Origin: Bacteroides sp.
GTDB lineage: Bacteria; Bacteroidota; Bacteroidia; Bacteroidales; Muribaculaceae
Direction of reading: 5' to 3'
Length of the DNA stretch: 36,514 nt
Assembly: GCA_014802535.1 (NCBI GenBank)
Contig: JAAVCC010000003.1
Coordinates: 100,601-137,114, forward strand
A program made the position numbers and the translations under genes. Of this stretch, positions 15,453 through 23,436 are shown piece by piece. Within the stretch, counting starts at the first letter, position 1, and every line of letters starts with the position of its first letter. The notes beneath the pieces were generated by a model. The model saw nothing but the letters and a program-made list of their open reading frames with translations. It had not been told where the DNA came from and made no database searches.

Positions 15453-16865
15453 TCAAAATACACCCGGTAAATCTGACGCTTTTTTATCACGTCGGGCTAT
15501 GAAATCGGCAAAAGTGGCAAACAGATCGTTCAATGCGATTGTCGCATTATCAACTTGGGCGGCGAGGCTATCGGCACCGGTTCCGCTGACGCTGTTCCCT
15601 CCCGAGATAACCGATCCGACTCCCGAGATGTCGCGGATGAGCTTCATCTGAGTGTCGAGCAGGGTTGTGACTCCGGCGTCAAGTCCCGATGAGGTTATTT
15701 GTTTTGGCATGTCGCCTCCCGCTACCGGCTCATACGGAATCAGACTGCCGCATACTGCCCATCGTCGGGCGATATCATGCCACGAAATAAAATCGGGTTT
15801 TGCTCGGGTCGGGTACATCAGCACTCCTTTTGCAGCGGTCGATAAAATGTTGTCTGACACTACAAGCAGACGGTTGATTTGACGCTGCTGATCGACTATA
15901 TCCTCGACAAACGAGTGCACCTCGCCGTCGATGAGCGGATAAAACTTGACTACAAACGGATGCTCGCCCGACGAGAGTTGCGAGACGACGTGCGAGATCA
16001 TCGTGCCGTCGGGTGCGAAAAATCTTCCGTGCCAACGATTTACGCGAGAGTAGTTGACCCGGAGCGGCGACAGTCCAGCCTCGCGTCGTTTTTGCTCATC
16101 GCTGCGAAGTTTTTCGGCAGCCGCAGGGGTGACGGTAATCTCGCGATAATCCATTGATTCGGGGTCGAGGATGCGGGCGGTGCGGATGCTTTCGAGAGTC
16201 CATACCTCAATTACACGGCATCGTCCGGTCGGCGACCTGAAAAAGCGCGAGTCACCGCAGTCGGCACTGAAAGCGTGTCGTATAATGGCAATTTTCTTCG
16301 GGTCGTTGTTGCCAAAGCGGCTCTCGACGTCGGGCAGCGAAAGGTCGTGGAGCATTCCGATAAGTTCGGTATCCCATCCGCGGGGGTCATTGATTGTGTT
16401 GATGAAAAAGTCGGCAGGCGAAACGTTATCGACATAATGATTCAGCGAGCCGTCGCGACGCCGTTCGGCAGCCACGCGCTGAATGATACAGCCCGACATG
16501 AGAAATTCTTCCATCGCGCGACTGTCTATCTCGTCAAGACTGTTAAACGAGTAAAGGTGCGTCATGTTGCGGTCGGCAATCGGCTCTTTTGCCCTCATAT
16601 ATCTGAATCGCCCTATGATTGTCTTAACCATCTGACGAATCAGGTTGTTGGTCAGCGGGTCACGTCCGGTTGCCTGACGTGCCATATCGCCTTCGGTCAT
16701 TGACTCGCCCGTAATCGGGTCAACAACGCGGTCGTTCCATTGCCGACCGTAGGCATAGTTTTTCATACGCTCGCGGTTAGAACGAAGTCCCGACATGCGC
16801 CGATATGCCTCGACTGCAGCTGTGAAAATTGCCGCCTCTTTGCTGTTATGGTTTGTCATATTCAT
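15453..16865 (-). CDS. Phage portal-like protein
   Basis: At 470 residues this is shorter than P22-type portals but shows their pattern. An early NNLIRQMVKTIIGRFR helix region and GRQWND-type opening are followed by DNVSPADFFIN, an acidic/Trp-rich wing region, and HSFVEDIVDQQRQINRLL near residue 330, which matches the family block before the stem helix. The C-terminal part (SGTGADSLAAQVDNATIALNDL-like helix) resembles the crown region. Portals form the dodecameric DNA gate of the capsid. Here it is the last of four head genes on the - strand, separated from the adaptor-like gene by 6 bases. No terminase is next to it. The portal call is by pattern recognition. Confidence 0.65.
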   Translation of the reverse strand: MNMTNHNSKEAAIFTAAVEAYRRMSGLRSNRERMKNYAYGRQWNDRVVDPITGESMTEGDMARQATGRDPLTNNLIRQMVKTIIGRFRYMRAKEPIADRNMTHLYSFNSLDEIDSRAMEEFLMSGCIIQRVAAERRRDGSLNHYVDNVSPADFFINTINDPRGWDTELIGMLHDLSLPDVESRFGNNDPKKIAIIRHAFSADCGDSRFFRSPTGRCRVIEVWTLESIRTARILDPESMDYREITVTPAAAEKLRSDEQKRREAGLSPLRVNYSRVNRWHGRFFAPDGTMISHVVSQLSSGEHPFVVKFYPLIDGEVHSFVEDIVDQQRQINRLLVVSDNILSTAAKGVLMYPTRAKPDFISWHDIARRWAVCGSLIPYEPVAGGDMPKQITSSGLDAGVTTLLDTQMKLIRDISGVGSVISGGNSVSGTGADSLAAQVDNATIALNDLFATFADFIARRDKKASDLPGVF

Positions 16866-16871
16866 TGATTT

Positions 16872-17414
16872 TTAAAGATAAAGGTCGGGCTTTGGTATCA
16901 GAGCAAGCCCTTTGGGGGTGATCGAATAGAAGCCGTCGGGTGGGGTTGTAACAGCCATGACGCTGCTTAGTGAGACCGGAACGTCTGATTTGATGAACAC
17001 CTTCAGATATCCGTTTTGAGTTAATGCAACCGGTTTCTGTGTCGGAATCGGTGCAAACTCGTTGGTCAACAATCGGGTAATCCGCGACTCGGGGTCGATA
17101 ATCTCGGCTTGAAGAGCCGGAGAGGCAAGGTTGACTTCGACAACCGACACCACGTCGTCGGGCAGGCGTGCGGTCCATTCACCGTTCAATTGTCCGGGAG
17201 TAAGAATGAGTTGTGATGTGATATCTGTTGACTGAACAAACGTCGGGTCGCCGCGTGACAGCAAGTCGGCATACCAGTCATCCATTTGAGCCATATCAAT
17301 GAGGTCGGAGTCGGCACGGTCAAAACGGTCGTCGGCTGAGCCGGTCAACCCCGAGGCATCGAGACAGTGGCGCAAACGCCACTGCTCAAGCATCTCTTTT
17401 TGGGTAAAAAGCAT
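16872..17414 (-). CDS. Putative head-tail adaptor-like phage protein
   Basis: The 180-residue product has an N-terminal helical part with DADSDLIDM and DDWYADLLSRG-like segments and then a beta-rich part with LPDDVVSVVEVNLAS. That layout and the neighbourhood between capsid and portal genes resemble short adaptor or tail-tube-A-like proteins of podoviruses, but there is no decisive motif. It starts 23 bases after the capsid gene and ends 6 bases before the portal gene on the same strand, so it is part of the cassette. It could also be a decoration or assembly factor. I do not recognise a named family. Confidence 0.4.
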   Translation of the reverse strand: MLFTQKEMLEQWRLRHCLDASGLTGSADDRFDRADSDLIDMAQMDDWYADLLSRGDPTFVQSTDITSQLILTPGQLNGEWTARLPDDVVSVVEVNLASPALQAEIIDPESRITRLLTNEFAPIPTQKPVALTQNGYLKVFIKSDVPVSLSSVMAVTTPPDGFYSITPKGLALIPKPDLYL

Positions 17415-17437
17415 GGTGAATTATTCGATTTTGTAGA

Positions 17438-18679
17438 TTAATCGACCGCCTGGATGCGCATATGTGCATCAGGATAGCGGAGAACAAGACAGCTTGCTTC
17501 GGTGAGGACGATCGCATCGGTGTTGCGCTGACCCGAGTTGCGAAGATTCAAGGTCTCGGCTTGGAACGGAATGTGTGTGTATTTGGTGAGATATTCGGGG
17601 TCGAGAATAAAGGCGTCGTCGGCGTGACCGCAAAGGTCAAACACTTCAGAAAGCACAACATAGAGCGTTCCGAACTTGGTGCGCAACTCTGTGAAGTCAA
17701 TACCCCACTTGGTGATCATACGGTCGGGCGACATGAAATAGTTGTCTTCGCCGACGGTGTGAAGTTTCTGGATAAAGCCCGAACCGCCAATCAAAATCTT
17801 GCGTGACGAGCCGGCGTTGAGGGTGAATGCCTCCTTCATCATCGAAACGATATCGGTGGCTGTGAACTTGCCTCCGCGTTTGTAGGTCCAATGACGTGAA
17901 ACCTGATTCCAGATGCCGCCGGTCAACAAAACTTCTTCATGTTTAACGGGGTCGTCAAAACGGAGTTTTGTACCGAAAAGGAAACTTTTTTCCATGCCGA
18001 GTCTCATGTCGATTACGGCAGATTCTTCTTGATCGCTGAATGTCCAGCCGGTTTCTTTGTTGGCAAGTTTTACAAATGTCGATTGCTCAACTTGGGCCTT
18101 AAAAATTTGACAGAAGTTGGTTGATTTTACGGGAATGGCTTGGTATTGGGGTGTTTGCACATCGAGTTCGGTTGCCGCACGTCCCATTCTTACAACTTCC
18201 ACGCCGTTGCCAATGTTGAGATCGCCTGACCCTTCGGGTTGGTTGACTGCAATTACCTCGGCTTTGTCGGTCGAAGTAGAAACGACATAGAGCATCGCCA
18301 TGATTTTATTACCGGTCTTGTCGGTAAAAGTTATTGACGGGATGAGCAACGTTTCGCTGACTTGGCACGGAACCGGACCGTTTGCAACTTGAAGTTCGTA
18401 ATGAGGGAGGGGCGTGAGTCCTGAATAAACGCCGTCAAGTTTAGTGATGAAGAATGAAGATGGACGAGTGTCAACCGAGTAGTAATCGACAATCATGCTT
18501 CCGGCTTTACGGGTAGATGCGAAACGCGAAATCTGGTCAATCGGTGTTGACATCGGACGAATTTTGACAAGACGGCTGTCAATTTCGTTGAGAAGAAGGT
18601 CGGGTGATACTTCGGTTACGGTGTTGATTGTTGCAGGATTGTTTACAATGGCGTTGCCAATAATTGAATTTTGTGACAT
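17438..18679 (-). CDS. Major capsid-like protein (DUF5309/SU10-like)
   Basis: The 413-residue protein has an N-terminal arm with repeated I/V/N-rich residues and DLLLNEIDSRLVKIRP, a long beta-rich body, a helix segment around DMRLGMEKSFLFGTK (about 225-239), GGIWNQVSRHW, and a conserved-looking end with TKFGTLYVVLSEVFD and FILDPEYLTK. This order is close to the phage coat proteins of the DUF5309/SU10 type, which have the HK97 fold. No maturation protease gene is present nearby. It follows the scaffold-like gene with 129 bases between, which are largely filled by a repeat, and precedes the adaptor-like gene. The assignment is from residue pattern and context. Confidence 0.6.
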   Translation of the reverse strand: MSQNSIIGNAIVNNPATINTVTEVSPDLLLNEIDSRLVKIRPMSTPIDQISRFASTRKAGSMIVDYYSVDTRPSSFFITKLDGVYSGLTPLPHYELQVANGPVPCQVSETLLIPSITFTDKTGNKIMAMLYVVSTSTDKAEVIAVNQPEGSGDLNIGNGVEVVRMGRAATELDVQTPQYQAIPVKSTNFCQIFKAQVEQSTFVKLANKETGWTFSDQEESAVIDMRLGMEKSFLFGTKLRFDDPVKHEEVLLTGGIWNQVSRHWTYKRGGKFTATDIVSMMKEAFTLNAGSSRKILIGGSGFIQKLHTVGEDNYFMSPDRMITKWGIDFTELRTKFGTLYVVLSEVFDLCGHADDAFILDPEYLTKYTHIPFQAETLNLRNSGQRNTDAIVLTEASCLVLRYPDAHMRIQAVD

Positions 18680-18729
18680 AATAAAATTTAGTTAAAGGTT
18701 TAATAATAAAATTGAGCATTATGCATTAA

Positions 18730-18781
18730 GCATTATGTTATCGCCTTTGGCGCTTTGCTTTGCAAAGAATTATGCATTATG
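18730..18781. repeat. 52-nt interspersed repeat, copy 1, with tandem hairpins
   Basis: This unit matches the one at 25911-25962 except at two positions. It holds two adjacent hairpins, CGCC-TTT-GGCG (18742-18752) and CTTTGC-TTT-GCAAAG (18753-18767), with GCATTATG-type ends. In this copy it is embedded in a longer run of GCATTA/GAGCATT units spanning about 18713-18807. It fills the gap between the scaffold-like and capsid genes. Confidence 0.85.
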
Positions 18782-18808
18782 CATTGAGCATTGAGCATTA
18801 TGCATTAT

Positions 18809-19183
18809 TTAATCCCAAACGCTGCGACGTACGCGGGATAGAAACACGATGTCAGATGCTGCTGCCTCGTCGGGGTCGGGATTGGGAAAAGTAGGTGAGC
18901 CTGAGGTCGGACGGTTGAAAAGTTCGTCTATACGAAGTGCCATAGCTCGTTGAAAACCACGCTGCTCGGCTTCAGCAATAAGATCGGTTGGTTGCTCTGA
19001 CAATTGATTGGGCAATTGTTCAGCCGGTTCATCAACCGTGGATTCGGATTCTGATATAACTTCTGACTGTTCGGCTGAATTGTCAACCTCATCGACTACG
19101 TCCTTGGGTTCGTCAGGTTGAATGATAGAAGTGCTTGAAAGTTTTTGAGCCTGTTTGTCAAGGCTTTGAGTGTGAGAAAACAT
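18809..19183 (-). CDS. Acidic scaffold-like protein
   Basis: The 124-residue protein is highly acidic with many Glu, Asp, Gln and Ser in residues 20-80 and low complexity (QLPNQLSEQPTD and similar). A helical basic part follows around RGFQRAMALRIDELFNRP. Phage scaffolding proteins are commonly small, acidic and helical and are encoded just before the capsid gene, which is the position here. No family motif is visible, so the call rests on composition and location. It is the first gene of the - strand cassette, 45 bases from a host-like -7 box. The C-terminal end RRSVWD is unusual for a disordered tail. Confidence 0.4.
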   Translation of the reverse strand: MFSHTQSLDKQAQKLSSTSIIQPDEPKDVVDEVDNSAEQSEVISESESTVDEPAEQLPNQLSEQPTDLIAEAEQRGFQRAMALRIDELFNRPTSGSPTFPNPDPDEAAASDIVFLSRVRRSVWD

Positions 19184-19228
19184 AGTTGCTAAATGATTAA
19201 GAAATTAGTTTGAGTTGAATTGACGGTG

Positions 19229-19236
19229 CAAAGTTA
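19229..19236 (-). promoter_or_regulatory. Bacteroidota -7 box for the phage cassette
   Basis: On the - strand this reads TAACTTTG, a full match to TAnnTTTG, followed by C. It lies 45 bases before the start of the acidic protein. A good -33 element is not evident at the usual spacing. It indicates the cassette can be read by the host sigma factor. Confidence 0.55.
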
Positions 19237-19361
19237 CTGCCCAAAATATCGTGTTCTTTTTCAAAAGGTAACTTCATGTCTTTTGATTGGTCAAAAAGTC
19301 GTTTTTTGTGGCTGAAATGTTAAAAATAGGTGGAAATAGACTGTGATTGAAAAATAATGTA

Positions 19362-19369
19362 TATCTTTG
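19362..19369 (+). promoter_or_regulatory. Bacteroidota -7 box for the DUF4493 operon
   Basis: TATCTTTG fits TAnnTTTG and lies about 80 bases before the first DUF4493 gene. The leader holds one small hairpin, TGGCT-CTT-AGCCA (19397-19409), of unknown purpose. No clear -33 TTG is seen at standard distance. Confidence 0.6.
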
Positions 19370-19449
19370 CAAATTGGATATTGTGTACTAACTCGATGGC
19401 TCTTAGCCACAAGGAAGTATGCGATTGAAAACAAACCAATCATTGCAAA

Positions 19450-22056
19450 ATGAAAAATAGATTTAAATCATTAATAGCCGGAGCTTTAGCCCTAAGCGGA
19501 GCTTTGATGCTAAATGGATGTGGCGAAGACGCTGTCGTTCAAGGACATGGCGCAATCGCTATAAAAATTGGTGTTGATAGTCATGTGATTAATAATGTGG
19601 AGAGCCGAGGCGATTTTGATACTTTACTCGGTGATATCACTGCCGATCAATTGAAAATTAAGCTTGAACATGAATCGGGGAAACATACTTTCAGTTTTAA
19701 GTCGACTGAAGATTTCCCTACAGCGTATAAATTCCCTATTGGCAAATATGCGGTCGTTGCCTCATACGGCACCGTTGATGAAGAAGGTATCGATAAGCCT
19801 GCTTTTGAAGGAAAGGCTGATATAGAGGTGTTTACAAACGATGTTACACCTGTCGATTTGACCGCGACACTTGCCAACTGTATTCTCCAAGTCGATTATA
19901 CATCAGGTTTCAAGGTGTATATGAAAGACTATTATTGTGAACTTAACTCATCAAGCGGAAAAAAATATACAGTTCCCGAGTTGGATGAAGAAGGTACTCT
20001 GTTCTTCAAACCGGGTTCGACTTCTGTAACTGTAAATTTTGTACGTCCTGATGGTAAACCGGGTACGGTTACCTTGCCTCAGTTTGATGCCGAACCTCAA
20101 CATATTTATAAAGTTACGTTTGACATTAACGCTCAGTTTGGTGTGGCAGTGTTGAATGTTACCTTTAATGATAAGAAAATTTCTGAGGTCCAGCCAATTG
20201 ACTTGTCAAAAGATATCGACGTTATACCGGCACCATTTCTTGTTGCCCGTGGATTTGATGCAACCAAAAACACTCCAATCGATTTTATTGAGAATGTTCC
20301 CTATAACAATGAACTTGACATACAGGTAATTGCAATGGGTGGCTTGCAGTCGGTAAAACTTATAACCGAATCACGCGCCCTTTGTCTTGAAAAGACCGAT
20401 GGTCTGTTATTCCCTAAAGAAATTGAACTTATTGGAGTGAGCGATGAAAATAAAGAGTTGCTCAACCATTATGGACTTGAAGTTTTCGGACTATGGTCAA
20501 AACCTGACCAGATGGGTATTGTTGATTTTGGTACAATCTTAAAGTCGATTCGTTATATCAGCGATACTGATTTGACTTCATTTACAGTTGTTGCAACCGA
20601 CCGATTTGGTCGCGAGTCTGACCCGATGACATTAAATTTGAAACCGATAAAACTCGAACTTTCGTTAGCTTCAACCAACGGAACAGAGTTTCAGCTCGGT
20701 ATGTATGAAGAGATTGCTCACGTTCATGTGAGGTATAATGGTGGTGTTCAGTTTGCCGACCAATTGAAATTTGAATATACCGATGCTAACGGTAACTGGG
20801 TACCTACAACTGTCACCGAAGTGCAACAAACTCCGCCGAGCAGTATCTCGACAGGAAATGATAAATATCAATTATGTGCATTTGTAAAGGTTCCAAGCAG
20901 TCATGAAGATTTAAAAATTCATGCTCATTGCGGTAATAAAGTTTCAAACGACGTTGATTTTAAACGTGTAGGATCATATATGTATTTTGACCAAACATAT
21001 GACCCTGATCGACTCAATACCTTTGCAACCCGCACCAAAGTTCACTTGAATATGGGTGTTATTGACCGTAGCTCTATCGAGATTTATGCCCGTAAGAGAG
21101 GTGAAGGCGATGATGCATGGAAGCTGATGGAATCTACTCCGGTTGCTCAGGCAAGTGTTGCTGCTACTGTAACTGTCAGCGGACTTGAACCTAATTCGAT
21201 GTACGAACTCAAAGCTCAGGCTAAAAAGACAATGGCAGGTGAAGAAGGCGAAATCATTGAAACTGCTGATGTTTTTGAAGTTCAAACTGAGAAATCTCGT
21301 CAGATTGAAGATGAAACAGAAATTTCTCGATTTGATGTTTGGGCTGAAGAAGGTGCATATAATGGTAAAACAGCGTGGGTTGGTGAAAGCTACATTGCTC
21401 GCTATTTTATCGGTTCTGTGTCAAACCAAACTTGGAAAACCCGTAACCCCCTTACGACCGGACAAAATAGTGGCGCAACATGTTTTTATACTTCATTAAG
21501 CAGTACAGTACCCGTAAGTCATGGCTCAGGTCATGCAGCTGAAATCAGTGCCGTCGGTTATGGAGAAGGTGCAACCTATTCCACCAGTAGTGGTGGTGGA
21601 TCGATTAAAAGGCGAATAAGCGGAATGATGTTCTTGGGCGACTATTATTGTGACGGCGAAGACCCCGATACGGAAGTTATCACGTATGGTATTCCGTTTG
21701 ATACTCGTCCATCAGGGCTTAAGTTTTGGTATAAATTTCAATCAAAAGATAACGAAAGCTTTAGAGCCTTTGTAAGCGTTGAACATCGTGAAGTAGATGG
21801 CTCGGTAGTTGTACTATCATCTAATGAGTTTGTTTCTAATGAAAATGTAACTGATTTTACCGAATATACTATTCCGTTGTCATATCAGGACTCACCTTTG
21901 AAAGCCACTCATATAACAGTTTCGTTCTTGGCAAGTACCAGTACCTCTCCCGGCCTTTCTGCAAAAACGGGGTCAAAAGGAGCGTTCCAAGGATTTTCCG
22001 ACTCAAAACGTATCGGAAATGTACTCACCATTGACGATGTCGAACTAATCTATTAA
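19450..22056 (+). CDS. DUF4493 lipoprotein with PCMD-like C-terminus
   Basis: This 868-residue envelope lipoprotein has a lipobox (LNGC, Cys24) followed by acidic GEDA, which may act as a surface-export signal. Residues about 30-170 form a DUF4493 domain: ESRGDFDTLL, FPIGKYAVVASYG, a FEGKADIEV block and a final LANCILQVDY. The middle is beta-rich, with an FN3-like segment near 570-605 (VSGLEPNSMYELKAQA). The C-terminal 240 residues resemble the PCMD ('putative carbohydrate metabolism') domain, ending in VLTIDDVELIY. Substrate and function are unknown; binding of a surface or dietary glycan is the usual guess. It is the first of three linked lipoprotein genes; the next starts 22 bases later. 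Confidence 0.85.
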   Translation: MKNRFKSLIAGALALSGALMLNGCGEDAVVQGHGAIAIKIGVDSHVINNVESRGDFDTLLGDITADQLKIKLEHESGKHTFSFKSTEDFPTAYKFPIGKYAVVASYGTVDEEGIDKPAFEGKADIEVFTNDVTPVDLTATLANCILQVDYTSGFKVYMKDYYCELNSSSGKKYTVPELDEEGTLFFKPGSTSVTVNFVRPDGKPGTVTLPQFDAEPQHIYKVTFDINAQFGVAVLNVTFNDKKISEVQPIDLSKDIDVIPAPFLVARGFDATKNTPIDFIENVPYNNELDIQVIAMGGLQSVKLITESRALCLEKTDGLLFPKEIELIGVSDENKELLNHYGLEVFGLWSKPDQMGIVDFGTILKSIRYISDTDLTSFTVVATDRFGRESDPMTLNLKPIKLELSLASTNGTEFQLGMYEEIAHVHVRYNGGVQFADQLKFEYTDANGNWVPTTVTEVQQTPPSSISTGNDKYQLCAFVKVPSSHEDLKIHAHCGNKVSNDVDFKRVGSYMYFDQTYDPDRLNTFATRTKVHLNMGVIDRSSIEIYARKRGEGDDAWKLMESTPVAQASVAATVTVSGLEPNSMYELKAQAKKTMAGEEGEIIETADVFEVQTEKSRQIEDETEISRFDVWAEEGAYNGKTAWVGESYIARYFIGSVSNQTWKTRNPLTTGQNSGATCFYTSLSSTVPVSHGSGHAAEISAVGYGEGATYSTSSGGGSIKRRISGMMFLGDYYCDGEDPDTEVITYGIPFDTRPSGLKFWYKFQSKDNESFRAFVSVEHREVDGSVVVLSSNEFVSNENVTDFTEYTIPLSYQDSPLKATHITVSFLASTSTSPGLSAKTGSKGAFQGFSDSKRIGNVLTIDDVELIY

Positions 22057-22078
22057 CCCTTAACTCAAGAAAACAGCA

Positions 22079-23425
22079 ATGAAAAAAGATATTAAATTGA
22101 AAGCATTCACATTTGTTTGTACCGCCCTGTTACTATTGAGCGGGTGTAAAGATGAAAGTTATCCCGATATCATTTTTGAAGAGGGTGAGGGTGGCTTCAG
22201 CATGACCGAGCTTAATATTGAGGTCAATACCAATATCCCGGTGATTTCACGCGGAGATGATGATGTTGATATTTCGGAATATCAGGTGAAAATTATAAAT
22301 CCGACTACCGGAAAACCGGTCAGTGATAAAATGGTGTGGAAATTCCGTAATATGCCCGAGGTTATCACTCTTCCGGTCGGAAAATATAGAGTTGAAGTTG
22401 AATCATTTGACTGGTCAAATCTTTATGCCGAGTTTGATAAGCCTCATTACACCGGTAAATATGACTTTGAAGTTAAAGCCGGTCAAATCACTAAGGCTGA
22501 CAAAGTGCCCTGTAATTTAAATAATGTGAAGGTAACGGTTCAATATACCGATGCTCTCAAAAATATATTGGATGAAGATGCCAAAACGACTGTAGTAGCT
22601 TCAAACACACTTGGTGATGACGGTTTTAACATACAGCTCGAATTTGGACGTGATGAGACTCGTGCCGGATATTTCCGTTATGTTGAGGGGAGTAGTACGC
22701 TTGTTTCAACATTGAGTTATAAATATAATAATGTTGAAAATGAGATTTATCACACTATGACAGGAGTCGCTCCCGGTCAGCACCGTATAATTGTCTATGA
22801 TTATGTGACATCTGATCCCAATGGAACTGTAAGCCGTGGTGATATCAAAATCGATGTGAAGGTTTATTCGGTTGATATTGATGGTACAATTTCGGTGAAA
22901 GAGGGTGTGCTTGACGACTCTGACCGCCCCGGACATGAGGATGTTCCCGGAACTGTTGAGCCCGAAAACCCAACTCAACCCCAAGTTGGTGTAATCGACA
23001 TTGTTAATCCCCAAAGGCCCTATTTCGACCTCGATAAGATTAATGAAGTAAAAGAGGAAGAAACTACCGGACGTGAATATAAACTCACTATAAACAGTTC
23101 AAAAGGTTTCAGTGGTCTAAATGTTGTTATCAAATCAAACGATTTGACTCCGGAACTTCTCGAAGAGATTGGCTTGTCAAATGAATTTGATCTTGCAACG
23201 GGTCTGACAAAGGACGGACTCGATATTTCCCAAGCTCTGTCAGGAACATTTAAGTTCCCGGTTAAACAGGAAGTTACCGGAAGTGATGTAAAGAAAGTAG
23301 ATTTCAATATCACAGAGTTTGTTCCTTTGTTGTGTATCTATCCCGGTGACCACTCATTTGTGCTGACCGTAACCGACAAAGATGGTAATGTAAAAGAAGC
23401 TGAACTCAAGTTCAGAGCACTCTAA
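22079..23425 (+). CDS. DUF4493 lipoprotein
   Basis: The 448-residue protein has a clean lipoprotein signal (LLLLSGC, Cys23) followed by KDES, close to the charged surface-export pattern of Bacteroidota. The N-terminal DUF4493 domain (about 30-155) has ITLPVGKYRVEVESFDW, an EFDKPHYTGKYDFEV block and CNLNNVKVTVQY. An acidic, Pro-rich linker follows (HEDVPGTVEPENPTQPQ, near 282-300), then a beta-rich domain to the end. It lacks a PCMD-type C-terminus, unlike both neighbours. The next gene begins 11 bases downstream, so the three are co-transcribed. Function is unknown. Confidence 0.85.
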   Translation: MKKDIKLKAFTFVCTALLLLSGCKDESYPDIIFEEGEGGFSMTELNIEVNTNIPVISRGDDDVDISEYQVKIINPTTGKPVSDKMVWKFRNMPEVITLPVGKYRVEVESFDWSNLYAEFDKPHYTGKYDFEVKAGQITKADKVPCNLNNVKVTVQYTDALKNILDEDAKTTVVASNTLGDDGFNIQLEFGRDETRAGYFRYVEGSSTLVSTLSYKYNNVENEIYHTMTGVAPGQHRIIVYDYVTSDPNGTVSRGDIKIDVKVYSVDIDGTISVKEGVLDDSDRPGHEDVPGTVEPENPTQPQVGVIDIVNPQRPYFDLDKINEVKEEETTGREYKLTINSSKGFSGLNVVIKSNDLTPELLEEIGLSNEFDLATGLTKDGLDISQALSGTFKFPVKQEVTGSDVKKVDFNITEFVPLLCIYPGDHSFVLTVTDKDGNVKEAELKFRAL

Positions 23426-23436
23426 ACTGTTTGGTA

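Noticed and set aside
15448-16703. Several + strand ORFs of 60-140 codons opposite the portal gene
   Set aside because: They are mirror frames of the - strand portal gene, with no recognisable protein features, and their boundaries match no gene spacing.
18711-18807. Possible CRISPR or tandem array of GCATTATG/GAGCATT units
   Set aside because: The units are short, irregular and have no spacers of constant length, and no cas genes are present.
15453-19183. Head cassette as an ordinary complete prophage
   Set aside because: There is no integrase, terminase, tail, lysis or repressor gene in the flanking sequence, and both neighbours look like host genes.
19370-19449. Leader of the DUF4493 operon as a possible riboswitch or tRNA
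   Set aside because: Only one 5-base hairpin (19397-19409) is visible and no cloverleaf or known riboswitch core could be recognised.
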